Positions 9,837 to 20,685 are shown, counted from the first letter of the stretch. The stretch is DNA of 64,000 bases from an uncultured Bacteroidia bacterium (GCA_902789445.1 CADAOB010000004.1:37368-101367), one strand, 5' to 3'. Notes: a model not told the origin generated them from the sequence alone. Program-made: numbers and translations.

Positions 9837-10541
9837 TTAAGTGTAAACATCAACAAAGTCGCCACGCTGCGGAATGCGCGCGGCGGCCGTCTGCCGGATG
9901 TGATCAAGGCAGCCGTCGATATCGAACGCTTCGGCGCCGAAGGCATCACCGTCCACCCCAGACCCGATGAGCGGCACATCCGCTATGCGGACGTGCGCGC
10001 GCTCAAGCCCCTGCTTACCACCGAATTCAATATCGAAGGCAACCCCATTCCGAGCTTCTGCGAGCTCGTCCGCGAAGTGCATCCGGCCCAGGTCACGCTC
10101 GTACCCGACGCCGAGAATGTGCTCACCTCGAACGCAGGCTGGGACACGCGCCGGAACCTCGCCTATCTTAAAGAGGTGTGCAAACGCTTCAAGGACGAGG
10201 GCATCCGCGTCTCCATCTTCATCGATCCGGTGGTCGAAATGATCCGCTACGCCGCCGAAACCGGCTGCGACCGCGTGGAACTCTACACCGAAGCCTACGC
10301 CTCCGGCTATGCGGCCGACCGCGAAAAAGCCATCGCGCCGTACTATGAAGCCGCCTGCGAAGCGAAACGGCTCGGCCTGGGCCTCAATGCCGGCCACGAC
10401 CTCAACCTCGACAATCTCTGGTACTTCCACCGCTGCATCCCCTGGCTGGACGAAGTCTCCATCGGCCATGCCCTGATCAGCGACGCACTCTATCTCGGAC
10501 TCGAAAAGACGGTACAAGCTTATTTGGGAGAGTTGAAATAA
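9828..10541 (+). CDS. pdxJ: pyridoxine 5'-phosphate synthase
   Basis: Final ring-closing step of DXP-dependent vitamin B6 synthesis: condenses 3-amino-2-oxopropyl phosphate with deoxyxylulose 5-phosphate. The 237-aa TIM barrel has the family landmarks [29 protein letters not shown] (catalytic His), FNIEGNP, and the phosphate-binding [13 protein letters not shown] near the C terminus. The start is the ATG at 9828; an upstream TTG in frame lies before the promoter box. It stands first in a plus-strand run but its own 3' end hosts a new promoter for the next gene. Confidence 0.96.
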   Translation: MTKLSVNINKVATLRNARGGRLPDVIKAAVDIERFGAEGITVHPRPDERHIRYADVRALKPLLTTEFNIEGNPIPSFCELVREVHPAQVTLVPDAENVLTSNAGWDTRRNLAYLKEVCKRFKDEGIRVSIFIDPVVEMIRYAAETGCDRVELYTEAYASGYAADREKAIAPYYEAACEAKRLGLGLNAGHDLNLDNLWYFHRCIPWLDEVSIGHALISDALYLGLEKTVQAYLGELK

Positions 10542-10555
10542 ATTGCTTATATTTG
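10523..10555 (+). promoter_or_regulatory. promoter for the anchored OmpH-like gene
   Basis: TTTG at 10523-10526, 21 bases, then TATATTTG at 10548-10555. The upstream box lies within the last codons of pdxJ. The predicted start is about 40 bases before the ATG at 10602. Confidence 0.8.
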
Positions 10556-10601
10556 CAGCTTGCACGAAAGTACGATTACAAATAAAAAACAAACCATATC
10601 C

Positions 10602-11228
10602 ATGAAACAGACTCCCCTTATCCTGAGCATCATCGCCGTGGTCGCAGCCGTGGCCGCCCTGATCCTGACCCTGACCGCCCCCAAGAACCCGCAAAAGAGC
10701 GTCGAGAGCACCGACGGCATCCAGGCCGTCGCCGGCGACATCGTCTATCTGCGCCTCGACACCCTGATGATGCAGTACGATATGTACAGCGACCTGCAGT
10801 CCGCCTTCGAGGCCAAGGCCCAGAATGTGGACAGCGAGCTCAACAAGAAAGCCCGCAAGCTCGACAGCGACGTCAAGAACTTCCAGAACCAGATCCAGAA
10901 AGGCCTGCTCACCCGCTCCGCCGCCGAACAGCAGAGCAGCTCGCTCGAACAGCGCCAGGCCAACCTCCAGAACGAGGCCGCCCAGAAGCAGCAGGAACTG
11001 GCCGAGGAGAGCCAGGTGCTGATGAACCAGGTGATGTACGCCATCAAGACCTACCTGGAAGAGTACAACAAGGAGCACAACTTCGCCGCCATCCTGACCA
11101 CCACCGACGCCAGCAATGTCGTGATGGTCGGTGCCCCTGCCCTGGACATCACCCAGCAGATCGTGGAAGGCCTCAACGCCGAATACATCAAGACGCGCAA
11201 CACCGGCGCCAAGAAAACCGACGAATAA
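10602..11228 (+). CDS. membrane-anchored OmpH-like coiled-coil protein
   Basis: A 208-aa protein with one N-terminal membrane helix (about 5-25, LILSIIAVVAAVAALILTL) that lacks a clear cleavage site. It is followed by a beta segment DIVYLRLDTLMMQYDMY, a glutamine-rich coiled coil (about 70-150) and a closing segment FAAILTTTDASNVVMVG. The order matches OmpH/Skp, but the protein appears tethered to the inner membrane. It has its own promoter at 10523-10555 and runs into the LysM gene 9 bases on. Function is inferred as a periplasmic chaperone or scaffold; a third OmpH-like gene within 7 kb is notable. Confidence 0.8.
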   Translation: MKQTPLILSIIAVVAAVAALILTLTAPKNPQKSVESTDGIQAVAGDIVYLRLDTLMMQYDMYSDLQSAFEAKAQNVDSELNKKARKLDSDVKNFQNQIQKGLLTRSAAEQQSSSLEQRQANLQNEAAQKQQELAEESQVLMNQVMYAIKTYLEEYNKEHNFAAILTTTDASNVVMVGAPALDITQQIVEGLNAEYIKTRNTGAKKTDE

Positions 11229-11237
11229 TTTCCCCCG

Positions 11238-12929
11238 ATGAAGCGCCTACTTTTCCTCCTGCTGTTCCTCGCAGCGTCCCTGACGCCCCCTGCGCTCAGC
11301 GCACAAGCCTACAAGACGCCCGACGTGGTGATCTCCACCAACAAAGTGAACATCGGGGGAAAAGTCTATTATGTCCACAAGGTGCTTCCCAAGCAGACCG
11401 TCTTCGCCATCTGCAAGGCCTACGGCATCAAGAACGAGGAACTGCTGGAGGCCAATCCGGACCTGAAGGACGGCCTGAAAGCCGGCTCGATCATCTTCAT
11501 TCCCGTCGATGCCGCGAAGATTCCGTCGGAAACGGCACACAGCAGTGCGGCGAAAACCCGCCCGGTCGCTGAAAAAACCGTACCCACCGAGCCCGAACCG
11601 GACACGACGGCGGCCCGGCCGGTCGTCGAACGGGTCGTCGAACACCGCGTCCGCTGGTTCGACACCTTCTCCGGCATTGCGAAGAAATACGGCGTCTCCG
11701 AAGATGTCCTGCGCGACTACAACGGCCTCAAACCCTTCGAGCCCATCCGCGGCAAAGTGCTGCTGATCCCCTTCCTGGGCGAGGATGCCGAAGGCGCTTT
11801 CGCGACGGCAGACATCGTGGAGAACGTCCCGGCCGGCAAGACCGAAATCAGCGAACCGAAGGACCCGGAGCCGATGACTCCGGTCCGGAAGATCCGCCAT
11901 TTCTCGGCCGACGAGCCGCTTCACATCGCGCTGGTCTTGCCGTTCAATGTCAATGGGAACAGCGCCTCCAACACCTTCCTGAACTTTTACGCCGGCGCCC
12001 TGATGGCCGTCCGCGAGCAGAAAGACAAAGGCGCCCATCTGGTGCTCAATGTCTTTGACCTGGCCAAAGGCGCGAATGCCATCCTCAGCGACAGCAGTTT
12101 CCAGCAGAGCGACCTGGTCGTCGGCCCCGTGGAAGCCGGGACCATCGCTCCGTTCCTGGCCTTCTCCGACGAGAACGGCGTTCCGCTGGTCTCCCCGCTG
12201 GACCACAAGGTGGATTCGCTGGTGGACAGCCATCCCTTCCTTTTCCAGGTGCCCGCTTCGCCGGCCATCCAGATCGAGAACCTGGTCCGCAGCCTCAAGG
12301 CCCGCAGTGACGAAACGGTCATCCTGATCGGCGGAACGGCAGAAGCCGACGCCCGTCTCACGGAACAGATGGAAGCCCTGCTCCAGGCCGACGGCGTCGC
12401 CTACAAGAAAGCGTCCGTCGGCCAGGTGGCCGGCCTGGCCGCCGGCAGGCGCACGGCCAAGGTCCTGATCGCCTCGGAAAACAAGACCTTCACCGCTGAA
12501 GTAATCCGTCAGCTCAATGCCCTGGTCAAGAAGAACGTCCCGGTGGAAGTCTGGTGCACCAACCGCGTGCGCGGCTACGAGACCTCCGATCCGGACGCCC
12601 TGTTCAACCTGACGGTCCATTCTTCCGCCCCGTATTTCGTCGATTACAGCGATCCCCGCGACCAGCAATTCGTAAAGCAGTACCGGGCACTCTATTATGC
12701 CGAGCCCGACGACTTCGCGTTCCAGGGCTACGACGTGTTTTCGTTCTTCATCAGCTCCCTGATCAAGCAGGGCACCGCCTTCCTGGGCCATGCTGAAGAA
12801 TATCCCATGCAGCTGCTCCACTGCAACTTCCATTTCGTCAAGGAAGATGAAAAAAGCGGATGGCGCAACTGCGCCACCCGCAATCTCATGTACGAGAAAG
12901 AAGGCTTCACTATTTCAGTAGTGAAGTAG
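11238..12929 (+). CDS. LysM and type-1 periplasmic-binding-fold protein
   Basis: A 563-aa exported protein with signal peptide [21 protein letters not shown]. Two LysM modules follow, at about residues 35-85 ([20 protein letters not shown]) and 135-180 ([18 protein letters not shown]), separated by a proline/threonine-rich linker. From about 225 to the end it looks like the two-lobed periplasmic-binding-protein fold seen in amino-acid ABC receptors and LpoA. A role at the cell wall is likely. Whether it binds a small ligand or regulates peptidoglycan synthesis is unknown. Its last 20 bases overlap the convergent nagB gene. Confidence 0.82.
   Translation: MKRLLFLLLFLAASLTPPALSAQAYKTPDVVISTNKVNIGGKVYYVHKVLPKQTVFAICKAYGIKNEELLEANPDLKDGLKAGSIIFIPVDAAKIPSETAHSSAAKTRPVAEKTVPTEPEPDTTAARPVVERVVEHRVRWFDTFSGIAKKYGVSEDVLRDYNGLKPFEPIRGKVLLIPFLGEDAEGAFATADIVENVPAGKTEISEPKDPEPMTPVRKIRHFSADEPLHIALVLPFNVNGNSASNTFLNFYAGALMAVREQKDKGAHLVLNVFDLAKGANAILSDSSFQQSDLVVGPVEAGTIAPFLAFSDENGVPLVSPLDHKVDSLVDSHPFLFQVPASPAIQIENLVRSLKARSDETVILIGGTAEADARLTEQMEALLQADGVAYKKASVGQVAGLAAGRRTAKVLIASENKTFTAEVIRQLNALVKKNVPVEVWCTNRVRGYETSDPDALFNLTVHSSAPYFVDYSDPRDQQFVKQYRALYYAEPDDFAFQGYDVFSFFISSLIKQGTAFLGHAEEYPMQLLHCNFHFVKEDEKSGWRNCATRNLMYEKEGFTISVVK
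12905..12926. terminator. hairpin shared by two convergent gene ends
   Basis: CTTCACTA and TAGTGAAG form a perfect 8-base stem with a 6-base loop. It lies across the 20-base overlap between the LysM gene and nagB. The left arm holds the nagB stop codon and the LysM stop follows the right arm directly. No strong U-tract follows on either strand, so terminator function is only plausible. Confidence 0.45.
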
Positions 12930-13722
12930 GATCCAGGTTCGTTTTCTCGATATCCTTGAAATAGTTGACGGTTCCGACCTTCAGCTCCACGGTGGCTGCG
13001 TCATCGCAGACGATAATGCCCTTGGGGTGCATCTGCAGCACGGAGATGGTCCACATGTGGTTGACGGCGCCTTCCACGGCGTGGAAGAGCGCACGGGCCT
13101 TGTTGTGGCCGTTGGCCAGGATCATCACTTCATCCGCGTCCATGATGGTACCCACGCCGACCGTAAGCGCCCGCTTGGGGACCAGGTCGATGTCACCGCC
13201 GAAGAAACGCGAGTTGGCGATGATCGTGTCGGTAGTCAATGACTTGACCCGCGTACGAGAAGCCAGCGACGAGCCCGGCTCGTTGAAAGCGATATGGCCG
13301 TCGGGACCGATGCCGCCCATAAACAGATGGATGCCGCCATACGAAGCGATCTTGGCCTCATAGGCCGCACACTCCTCCTCCAGATCGGGGGCATTGCCGT
13401 TGAGAATGTTTACATTTTCGGCGGGAATGTCGATATGCGAGAAGAAATTGCTCCACATGAAGCTGTGGTAGCTCTCCGGATGGTCTTCGGGAATTCCAAT
13501 GTATTCATCCATGTTGAAGGTCACGACATGGCGGAACGAGACCCGGCCGGTCTGGTAGAGGTGGATCAGTTCCTTGTACGTCCCGATCGGGGTCGAGCCG
13601 GTCGGCAGACCGAGTACGAAAGGTTTCTCCGCCGTCGGTTGGAATTCGTTAATCCGCCTGGCAATGTAGGCCGCAGCCCACTGCGACATCTTGCCATAAG
13701 ATTCTTGAATGATCAAACGCAT
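12910..13722 (-). CDS. nagB: glucosamine-6-phosphate deaminase
   Basis: Converts glucosamine 6-phosphate to fructose 6-phosphate and ammonia, feeding recycled cell-wall or host amino sugar into glycolysis. The 270-aa product has LGLPTGSTP (phosphate binding), TFNMDEYIG (catalytic Asp), the [17 protein letters not shown] active-site loop with the His, and SRFFGGD. I start at [10 protein letters not shown] (13722), where the family usually starts; the frame is open 51 bases further. It is the last gene of the run led by the gate-domain protein and trxB, 13 bases after recN. Confidence 0.95.
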   Translation of the reverse strand: MRLIIQESYGKMSQWAAAYIARRINEFQPTAEKPFVLGLPTGSTPIGTYKELIHLYQTGRVSFRHVVTFNMDEYIGIPEDHPESYHSFMWSNFFSHIDIPAENVNILNGNAPDLEEECAAYEAKIASYGGIHLFMGGIGPDGHIAFNEPGSSLASRTRVKSLTTDTIIANSRFFGGDIDLVPKRALTVGVGTIMDADEVMILANGHNKARALFHAVEGAVNHMWTISVLQMHPKGIIVCDDAATVELKVGTVNYFKDIEKTNLDPTSLLK

Positions 13723-13735
13723 AAGAGTATTGTTT

Positions 13736-15355
13736 TTAATTTGATTTGTTTCCTTGTAAAAGTACAGCCGCATTGGCGAGCGCTTCGGGCGTGATGTCCG
13801 AACCGCTGAGCATACGGGCGATCTCCCGGACGCGCTCCGGGCCTTCGAGCGGCCGGATGCCGGAGCGGGCGCCGTCAGGGCCTGTTTCCTTGTAAACCAG
13901 GTAGTGCGCCGTCCCTTTGCTGGCCACCTGCGGGAGATGGGTGATGGCGAACACCTGCATCCGCTCCCCCATCGCGGCGATCATCCGACCCATTTTCTCG
14001 GCCACGCTGCCGGAAATGCCGGTATCGATCTCATCGAAAATGAGGGTCGGCATGCCCTGGTACTGGGCCAGGAGCGACTTGATGCAAAGCATGATGCGGG
14101 AGAGCTCACCACCGCTGCCGCATTTGGACAGCGGCTGGAGGCCACGCTCGTTTGCATCGAAAAGAAAGGCGATCTCGTCCTTTCCGTCAGGGCCGGCTTC
14201 GGCCTTGGCCTTGACTTCCACCGAGAAGCGGGCGCGGGGCATCTCGAGCGAGCGGATGCGTTCCTGCAGCAGGCCGGACAAGCCGGGCGCTGCCTTGACG
14301 CGGGCCTTGTGGAGGTCTTCCGCGGCCTTTTCACACGCGGCCTTCAGGGAATCGACTTGTTTCTGCAGGCGTTCACGGTCCAGCTCGTCGTCCATTCCGG
14401 CGCTCAGGCGGGATGCGATATCCGCACGGAGCGCAATCAGATCCGTGACCGTCTCCGCATCGAATTTGCGCAACAGCGAATAGAGCAGGGAAAGCCGCGC
14501 ATCGACCTCTTCCATCCGCTGCGGAGAATAGGAGATCCGCTCGCCGCGGGTCGCAATCTCGTCGCGGATATCCCGAAGTTCGATCCGGGACGAATCGAGC
14601 CGTTTGCGGAGTTCCTCGAATTCGGGGAAATATGGGGTGACGCGGTCCAAGGCGGATGCCATCTCCTTGAGGCTGGTTTCCAGCGAGATCTCTTCGCCCT
14701 CAAACAGCTGTTCCACGCGGGAAAGCTGTTCCTTGACGGATTCGCCGTGCGCAAGTCGCCCTTGTTCTTCTTCCAGTGCCTCCAGTTCCCCATCCCTGAG
14801 CCGGGCTTCATCCAGCTGCTTGAACTGGAATTCCAGATAGTCCTTTTCGCGGCGGGCTGCCGCGATGCGGGCATCCAGGTCCCGAAGGGCTTTCTGGGCA
14901 TCGAGCCATTGCTGCCAGAGGCGGCCGTAAGCGGCCACCTGGCCGTTCAGGCCGGCATAGCTGTCGAGAACGCGCTGCTGGAAGCCCCGCTCGGCGAGCA
15001 GCAGCTGCTGATGCTGCGAATGGATGTCCACCAGCGCGGAGGCCTCTGCGCGAAGCTGTTCCACGCCGGCCGGCTCGTCGTCGATGAAACTGCGGGAGCG
15101 TCCCTGCGGCGAGATGACCCGCCGGAAGGGCCGTTCGCGGCCGTCTTCTTCGAAAACGGCTTCCACAACGCAGTTGCGGGTCCGGTCCTTGAGCACGGAT
15201 ACGTCGCTCCGCCCGCCCAACGCCAGGGAAAGCGCGCCGAGCAGAATGGATTTTCCGGCTCCGGTTTCACCGGTAATGATCACAAGACCATCCGGAAAAG
15301 TGATGTCCAGATGGTCGATCAGCGCATAGTTCTCGATAAGGAGCCTGCGAAGCAT
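13736..15355 (-). CDS. recN: DNA repair protein RecN
   Basis: SMC-like ATPase (539 aa) for double-strand-break repair. The N-terminal ATPase lobe carries the Walker A GETGAGKS (about 29-36). A coiled-coil middle (about 150-370) follows. The C-terminal lobe has the ABC signature [13 protein letters not shown] and the Walker [14 protein letters not shown]. Length is close to the usual 550. It starts 12 bases after rpoZ and ends 13 bases before nagB. Confidence 0.95.
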   Translation of the reverse strand: MLRRLLIENYALIDHLDITFPDGLVIITGETGAGKSILLGALSLALGGRSDVSVLKDRTRNCVVEAVFEEDGRERPFRRVISPQGRSRSFIDDEPAGVEQLRAEASALVDIHSQHQQLLLAERGFQQRVLDSYAGLNGQVAAYGRLWQQWLDAQKALRDLDARIAAARREKDYLEFQFKQLDEARLRDGELEALEEEQGRLAHGESVKEQLSRVEQLFEGEEISLETSLKEMASALDRVTPYFPEFEELRKRLDSSRIELRDIRDEIATRGERISYSPQRMEEVDARLSLLYSLLRKFDAETVTDLIALRADIASRLSAGMDDELDRERLQKQVDSLKAACEKAAEDLHKARVKAAPGLSGLLQERIRSLEMPRARFSVEVKAKAEAGPDGKDEIAFLFDANERGLQPLSKCGSGGELSRIMLCIKSLLAQYQGMPTLIFDEIDTGISGSVAEKMGRMIAAMGERMQVFAITHLPQVASKGTAHYLVYKETGPDGARSGIRPLEGPERVREIARMLSGSDITPEALANAAVLLQGNKSN

Positions 15356-15367
15356 CTGAAAGTGCTG

Positions 15368-15685
15368 TTATTCAGCCTTCCGATAGTAGATTTTTCCGTC
15401 CAGGAATTCCTTGGTCGCAATGAGGGTCGGCTTGGGAAGACGCTCGTAATACTTCGAGATTTCGATCTGTTCCCGGTTCTCGAACGTTTCCTCAAGGGTA
15501 TCGGCATAGTTGGAGAACTCTTCCAGTTTGTGGTTGAGCTCCTGCTTGATGTCGGCGGCAATCTGGTTGGAGCGCTTGGCGATGATCATCACACTCTCAT
15601 AGACATTACCGGTCGGGGCGGCGAAATCCGCCAGATTCCGGGTGACGGTGTTGACCGGCACCTGCGCGATTTTCTGGTTATCCAT
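15368..15685 (-). CDS. rpoZ: RNA polymerase omega subunit (Rpb6-like)
   Basis: A 105-aa protein of the omega/Rpb6 family that stabilises the RNA polymerase beta' subunit. The core TGNVYESVMIIAKRSNQIA with the family's R-x-x-Q/N-I-A pattern and the C-terminal KEFLDGKIYY match Bacteroidota omega. Its ATG overlaps the bamD stop by eight bases, implying translational coupling. Sequence divergence from proteobacterial RpoZ is normal for this phylum. Confidence 0.88.
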   Translation of the reverse strand: MDNQKIAQVPVNTVTRNLADFAAPTGNVYESVMIIAKRSNQIAADIKQELNHKLEEFSNYADTLEETFENREQIEISKYYERLPKPTLIATKEFLDGKIYYRKAE

Positions 15686-16487
15686 TTTCGTTATCTTTTT
15701 TCAATTGCTTCTGTGCTTTGTTGTAGAGTCCTTCCAGTTCCTTGAGATACTTGGACTCGGGGAATTCGCTCACGATGTTGAAGTAGTCGTCCACGAAGAC
15801 CAGGTAGCGTTCGCGCTGCTTGGACGGGACGCTGTTGAGCGCATACTTGTAGGCGGCCATCGCCGTGTAGTAGAGGATATCCTCCCGGTAGCGGTTGTCC
15901 GCATTGTCCTTGAGGACGTTCTTCAGGGCATAATGGGCGGCCAGGTAATCTTCCATGTGATAGTAGAGCCAGGCCGACTTGTAGGCCTTCAGTTCCAGGC
16001 GGTTGTTCAGTTCATCCATCATTTCGGCCACGCGGTCGTGGTACTTCGAATCCGGATTTTCGATCTGGAAGACGCTCATGGCGGAGAGCGCCTTGTAGGT
16101 TGGCATCTGGTCGAGCTCGTAGCGGTAGGTGCCGTGATAGAGACAGTCCAGGTGGAGGAACTTGGCCTCTTCGGTGAACGGACTCACCGGAAAGGTGTTG
16201 ATGAACTCCTGGAAGTTGCTTTCGGCGGTGATGTAGTCGCCGTAGCGGTAATTGCTCAGCCCCCAGTAGAACTGCACCGTATCTTCCTGCGCCGTTCCCC
16301 GGGTGGCCATCGTCAGCGACTCAAAGGTCTCGGCGGCCTTCGTATACTTCTTGGCTTCGAACAGGTCGAAGGCCATCTTGTATTTGGCCTGGACGTCACT
16401 GCCGTAGAAGATGGCGTCATACTGCGACTTGCACGCCGGAAGCAGGGCGAGGGCAACGATGGAGACAAGGAGGATTCTGGAGCGCAT
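15678..16487 (-). CDS. bamD: outer-membrane assembly lipoprotein BamD
   Basis: A 269-aa lipoprotein: signal MRSRILLVSIVALALLPAC with lipobox LLPAC, then five TPR-like helical hairpins (for example YKMAFDLFEAKKYTKAAETF and YWGLSNYRYGDYITAESNF). BamD works with BamA, encoded 7 kb away, at the periplasmic face of the outer membrane. The frame is open upstream into trxB, but the signal peptide fixes the start at 16487. It starts seven bases after the trxB stop and overlaps rpoZ. Confidence 0.92.
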   Translation of the reverse strand: MRSRILLVSIVALALLPACKSQYDAIFYGSDVQAKYKMAFDLFEAKKYTKAAETFESLTMATRGTAQEDTVQFYWGLSNYRYGDYITAESNFQEFINTFPVSPFTEEAKFLHLDCLYHGTYRYELDQMPTYKALSAMSVFQIENPDSKYHDRVAEMMDELNNRLELKAYKSAWLYYHMEDYLAAHYALKNVLKDNADNRYREDILYYTAMAAYKYALNSVPSKQRERYLVFVDDYFNIVSEFPESKYLKELEGLYNKAQKQLKKDNENG

Positions 16488-16494
16488 AGGACTT

Positions 16495-17427
<933 letters not shown>

Positions 17428-17450
17428 GGGATGATATGATTTGCAACCTG

Positions 17451-17458
17451 CAAAGTTA
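17451..17458 (-). promoter_or_regulatory. internal promoter box for trxB
   Basis: TAACTTTG on the minus strand matches TAnnTTTG and sits between the gate-domain gene and trxB, about 24 bases before the trxB ATG. No good TTTG partner was found, so this is a moderate call. Confidence 0.5.
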
Positions 17459-17459
17459 A

Positions 17460-18398
17460 TTATTTTTTCCTTATGTCAGCCAGATAAAATTCGAGGCGCT
17501 GTTCCCAGACCAGGACGATCGACATCGCCCAGCGGGCCAGCAGCAGGATCCACCAGACCGCGCCGCAGGCGGTCAGCAGCAGCAGATCCTCCAGATTGCT
17601 GTGGGAGATGCAGATGTGGGTGTCGAGCAACAGCACGTCGCGGCGGCTTACGCCGCCCCGGTCCATCTCGTCGAGCATGGCGGCAGCGCCGTATCCCAGG
17701 CCGATGATATTGGCCACGATCCAGAGGAACACGACATTGGCGGGCAGCCCGAACACCCGCATCAGCGGCCGGAACACCCGGGCGATCCTTTCCATGATGC
17801 CGAACTCGCGCAGGGTACGCTGCAGGATGTTGAGCGTGTAGATGATGACCGTCATCATCAGCACGAGTTTCAGCGCCGAGAGGAACCACTCCCAGAGCGT
17901 GGGCCACCAGGGCGCCAGGGGACCGCGTTCGACCGTTTCCATCGCCAGATCGGGTTCTCCGGGCAGGATCAGGTTGAGCACGATGCCCAGGATGAAGGCA
18001 CTCAGGGTCCGGACGATCACCATCCGCACCCCGTTGGCGCCGGTCTTCTTGAGGACGGCCGTCTCAAGGACCATCGAGTGCGAGCACATGACCATCGTGC
18101 AGAGGATGGTCAGCGCGCGCCAGTCCAGTTCCAGGGTCGTCATCACGGCGATGCAGGAATACACGTTCACGAAATAGCCCGACACATAGGCCAGGGCCGT
18201 GGCACCGGGCAGTCCGAAGACCTTGAACACGGGACTGACAGCATTGGAAATCCAGGGCAGGATCTGGAAATACTTGAGCAGCATCATCGCAAACGACACG
18301 GCGACTGTGATCTTGATGATCCAGATACAGGTCTTGGTCGTGGACGGGAGGACTTCCTTGACACAGCGGATCAGGCGGTCCTTGGTTTCGGGCTTCAT
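17460..18398 (-). CDS. gate-domain (nucleoside-recognition-like) membrane protein
   Basis: An integral membrane protein of 312 aa with about eight hydrophobic segments. It has two repeats of the gate-domain type seen in nucleoside transporters and in SpmA/SpmB: VAVSFAMMLLKYFQILPWI with GYFVNVYSCIAVMTTLELDW, and the C-terminal MRVFGLPANVVFLWIVANI with YGAAAMLDEMDRG. I use the ATG at 18398, because the ATG at 18437 lies upstream of the predicted transcription start from the box at 18425-18432. Substrate is unknown. It heads the run trxB-bamD-rpoZ-recN-nagB. Confidence 0.78.
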   Translation of the reverse strand: MKPETKDRLIRCVKEVLPSTTKTCIWIIKITVAVSFAMMLLKYFQILPWISNAVSPVFKVFGLPGATALAYVSGYFVNVYSCIAVMTTLELDWRALTILCTMVMCSHSMVLETAVLKKTGANGVRMVIVRTLSAFILGIVLNLILPGEPDLAMETVERGPLAPWWPTLWEWFLSALKLVLMMTVIIYTLNILQRTLREFGIMERIARVFRPLMRVFGLPANVVFLWIVANIIGLGYGAAAMLDEMDRGGVSRRDVLLLDTHICISHSNLEDLLLLTACGAVWWILLLARWAMSIVLVWEQRLEFYLADIRKK

Positions 18399-18424
18399 AA
18401 ACAGACGGATTGATTGCAATCGCG

Positions 18425-18455
18425 CAAATGTATCCATAATCCCGGGATTGTCAAA
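18425..18455 (-). promoter_or_regulatory. promoter of the gate-domain gene
   Basis: Minus-strand TTTG at 18455-18452, 19 bases, then TACATTTG at 18432-18425. This is an exact consensus match and decides the 18398 start. Confidence 0.85.
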
Positions 18456-18476
18456 ATACCGTCCCGACTTTTTTCA

Positions 18477-18484
18477 TATCTTTG
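18477..18484 (+). promoter_or_regulatory. promoter box of the phosphodiesterase gene
   Basis: TATCTTTG on the plus strand, 17 bases before the ATG at 18502. The upstream TTTG is weak (ATTG at 18447-18450). Confidence 0.65.
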
Positions 18485-18501
18485 CGGAAACCGACAAAAT
18501 T

Positions 18502-19278
18502 ATGAAGAGAATATGCTTGTTCCTGCTGCTCGGCTGCGCACTGGCAGCCTGCAGCGAAAAGCCTGCGGCTCCGCAGGTCATCGCACACCGCGGCTACTGG
18601 AAAGCCGAAGGTGCCGCCCAGAACTCCATCGCCGCCCTCCAGGCCGCCGGCCGCATCGGCGCCTACGGCTCCGAATTTGACGTGAACCTGACTTCCGACG
18701 GCGTGCTGGTGGTCAACCACGATTTCACCTACCACGGCTACAAGATCTACGACACCCCGTTCGAGGTCCTGCGGGGCGACACGCTGCGCCTGGCCAACGG
18801 GGAACTCATCCCTACCCTGGACGAATACCTGGAAGCCTCGCTCCAGTACCCGCAGATGAAACTCATCTTCGAGCTCAAGAGCGAGGGTGATCCCGAATAC
18901 GAGGCCCGCGCCGTCCCCGGCAGCGTGGAGGCCATCAAGAAATATGGCGTCACCGACCGCGTGGAATTCATTTCCTTCAGCCTGAGCGCCTGCGTGGAAT
19001 TCGCCAAGCTGATGCCGGGCGTCCGTGTCGAATATCTCGGCGGCGAGCTCGCCCCTGCCGAAATCAAGAAGCTGGGCCTCAGCGGCATCGACTACTATTA
19101 TGAGGTCTTCGACAAGCATCCGGAGTGGATCGGGGAAGCCCACGACCTGGGCATGGTCGTCAACGTCTGGACCGTCAACGAGGAAGCCGACATCACGCGG
19201 ATGCTCGACCTGGGCGTCGACCAGGTCACCACCAACGAACCGGAGCTCGCCCAGCGCCTGATCGCAGCCCGCCGCTGA
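18502..19278 (+). CDS. glycerophosphodiester phosphodiesterase lipoprotein
   Basis: A 258-aa lipoprotein (MKRICLFLLLGCALAAC, lipobox LAAC) of the GDPD TIM-barrel family, which cleaves glycerophosphodiesters to glycerol 3-phosphate and an alcohol. Catalytic features are IAHRGYW (general-base His), EFDVNLTSDG (metal-binding acidic pair), and VVNHDFTY (second His). VNVWTVNEEADITRMLDLGVD closes the barrel. As a lipoprotein it probably acts in the periplasm or at the cell surface on phospholipid head groups. It ends 17 bases from a convergent gene. Confidence 0.9.
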   Translation: MKRICLFLLLGCALAACSEKPAAPQVIAHRGYWKAEGAAQNSIAALQAAGRIGAYGSEFDVNLTSDGVLVVNHDFTYHGYKIYDTPFEVLRGDTLRLANGELIPTLDEYLEASLQYPQMKLIFELKSEGDPEYEARAVPGSVEAIKKYGVTDRVEFISFSLSACVEFAKLMPGVRVEYLGGELAPAEIKKLGLSGIDYYYEVFDKHPEWIGEAHDLGMVVNVWTVNEEADITRMLDLGVDQVTTNEPELAQRLIAARR

Positions 19279-19295
19279 TCTTGCGTGCGGAGCGA

Positions 19296-20372
19296 CTAAA
19301 GGGAACCATACTGCTCGTCGCTCACAGGCTCCAGCCACTCGTTGGAAGCGCCTTCTTGCACATCCTTGTGACAGGTCAAATGCTGCATCCAGCTGTCAGC
19401 GGCTGCGCCGTGCCAGTGCTTGACACCTTCGGGAATCGCAATGATGGTCCCCGGGACAAGTTGCACGGCAGGTTTCCCCCATTCCTGGTACCAGCCGCGG
19501 CCGGCTACGCAGATAAGGACCTGGACCTGTTTGTGATGGATGTGCCAGTTGTTGCGGCAGCCGGGTTCGAAGGTGACATTGGCTATGCCGCCTTCCATTT
19601 GGGCCAGGTAGCTGTTGCCGGTAAAGAACTGTGCATAAGCCGTGTTGGGCTGTCCTTTGGGCCATACGGAAAAGTCCACTGTCTGTACGGGCTTGTGCGC
19701 ATCTCCCAAAACGGTTTTGAGTGCCCCACGGAGCCTTTCGGCTTCTGCCAGTCCGACTGTTTCCTCCAGCAGTGCAGGCAAGGCACGCAGTTCCGCATCC
19801 GTAACGCCCATGTTGCGGGCACCGGAGACGTGGGCGATCAGCTGCGGCTCGCAGCCCGGCAGGGCGGAGATTGCGCTGACCGTCACAATCTCGCGGTCGG
19901 CGAAGTTGAGGTTGTTGCGGGCGAAGATATCCCCGAACAGATGGGCCTTGAGGTAATAGTCGGTAGCGGGAACGAAACTGTAGTCAAAGGGCTTTCCGGA
20001 AAGCTGCGTCTGTACGGCCGTCCCTTGTTTCAGCGCGTCGTAATCTGCTGCAAGCGGGTCCGCCTCCCTGCCGGGGTCATCCTTGATTCCGGCAGCCTCA
20101 CGCCGGGTCAAAACCTTCTGCAAGGTTCCCAGCGCATTCAGTGAACGGGGAAAACCGGTATAGGCATACAGCTGCGAAAGCGCTTCCTTGGCTTCGCTGA
20201 CAGTCAAGCCATTATCCAGCGCTTCGGCCGCTGCCTTCTCCAGGCCGGCCTGGTCGCCCTTGGCCTCCAAAGCTGCAATGACGGCAAGTCCCTGCCGACG
20301 GGGTGAAAGTGCAATATCCATAGTTTGTGCGGTTTTTTCGCTTTGCGGATTCCGGACCAGCGGATTGAACAT
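19296..20372 (-). CDS. carboxymuconolactone decarboxylase-like and cupin fusion protein
   Basis: The intact frame (358 aa) encodes two AhpD/CMD-like helical halves (about 18-240, with TVSEAKEALSQLYAYTGFPRSLNAL and FADREIVTVSAISALPGCEPQLIAHV) followed by a cupin (about 255-345) with the metal-binding NNWHIHHKQVQVLICVAGRG and the later KHWHG. Such proteins are usually exported small-molecule or redox enzymes of unknown substrate. The obvious start (a signal peptide at 20515) is in another reading frame, so the gene is probably shifted near 20420-20435. The in-frame ATG at 20321 (MDIALSP) is an alternative start for a leaderless protein. Family assignment is firm; activity is not. Confidence 0.75.
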   Translation of the reverse strand: MFNPLVRNPQSEKTAQTMDIALSPRRQGLAVIAALEAKGDQAGLEKAAAEALDNGLTVSEAKEALSQLYAYTGFPRSLNALGTLQKVLTRREAAGIKDDPGREADPLAADYDALKQGTAVQTQLSGKPFDYSFVPATDYYLKAHLFGDIFARNNLNFADREIVTVSAISALPGCEPQLIAHVSGARNMGVTDAELRALPALLEETVGLAEAERLRGALKTVLGDAHKPVQTVDFSVWPKGQPNTAYAQFFTGNSYLAQMEGGIANVTFEPGCRNNWHIHHKQVQVLICVAGRGWYQEWGKPAVQLVPGTIIAIPEGVKHWHGAAADSWMQHLTCHKDVQEGASNEWLEPVSDEQYGSL

Positions 20373-20515
20373 CCGTATCTGGCGGCCGCCGAGTTTGTAT
20401 TTCTCCCGCAGGGCAGCCGCTTCTGCTCCATCGCGGCTTCCTCCATGAACTTCAGATGCGCTTCAACGTTCCAGGCGATACTCATTAGACTTATGATGAT
20501 GAGAAGCCTTTTCAT
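20373..20515 (-). other. frame-shifted signal-peptide segment of the CMD-cupin gene
   Basis: An ATG at 20515 opens MKRLLIIISLMSIAWNVEA, a good signal peptide. It continues about a dozen codons and then loses sense. The frame of the CMD-cupin protein is open upstream only to a stop near 20463. A single-base shift around 20420-20435 would join the two. It may be a real mutation or a sequencing error. Confidence 0.6.
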
Positions 20516-20685
20516 CCTATTCGGTTGTATGTTCCCGGACGCCGCGGGTTTCGATGTCGGACATCCTTCATGCAAAGTTCGAAAAATTTTTCCAAAATGG
20601 GGTCTTTCCTTATCCGATTGTTTTGATTTCTGCGGCAAAGGTAGAAGGATTCCCGCAGCCGACCGTTATCAATATTTCCGGAGAT

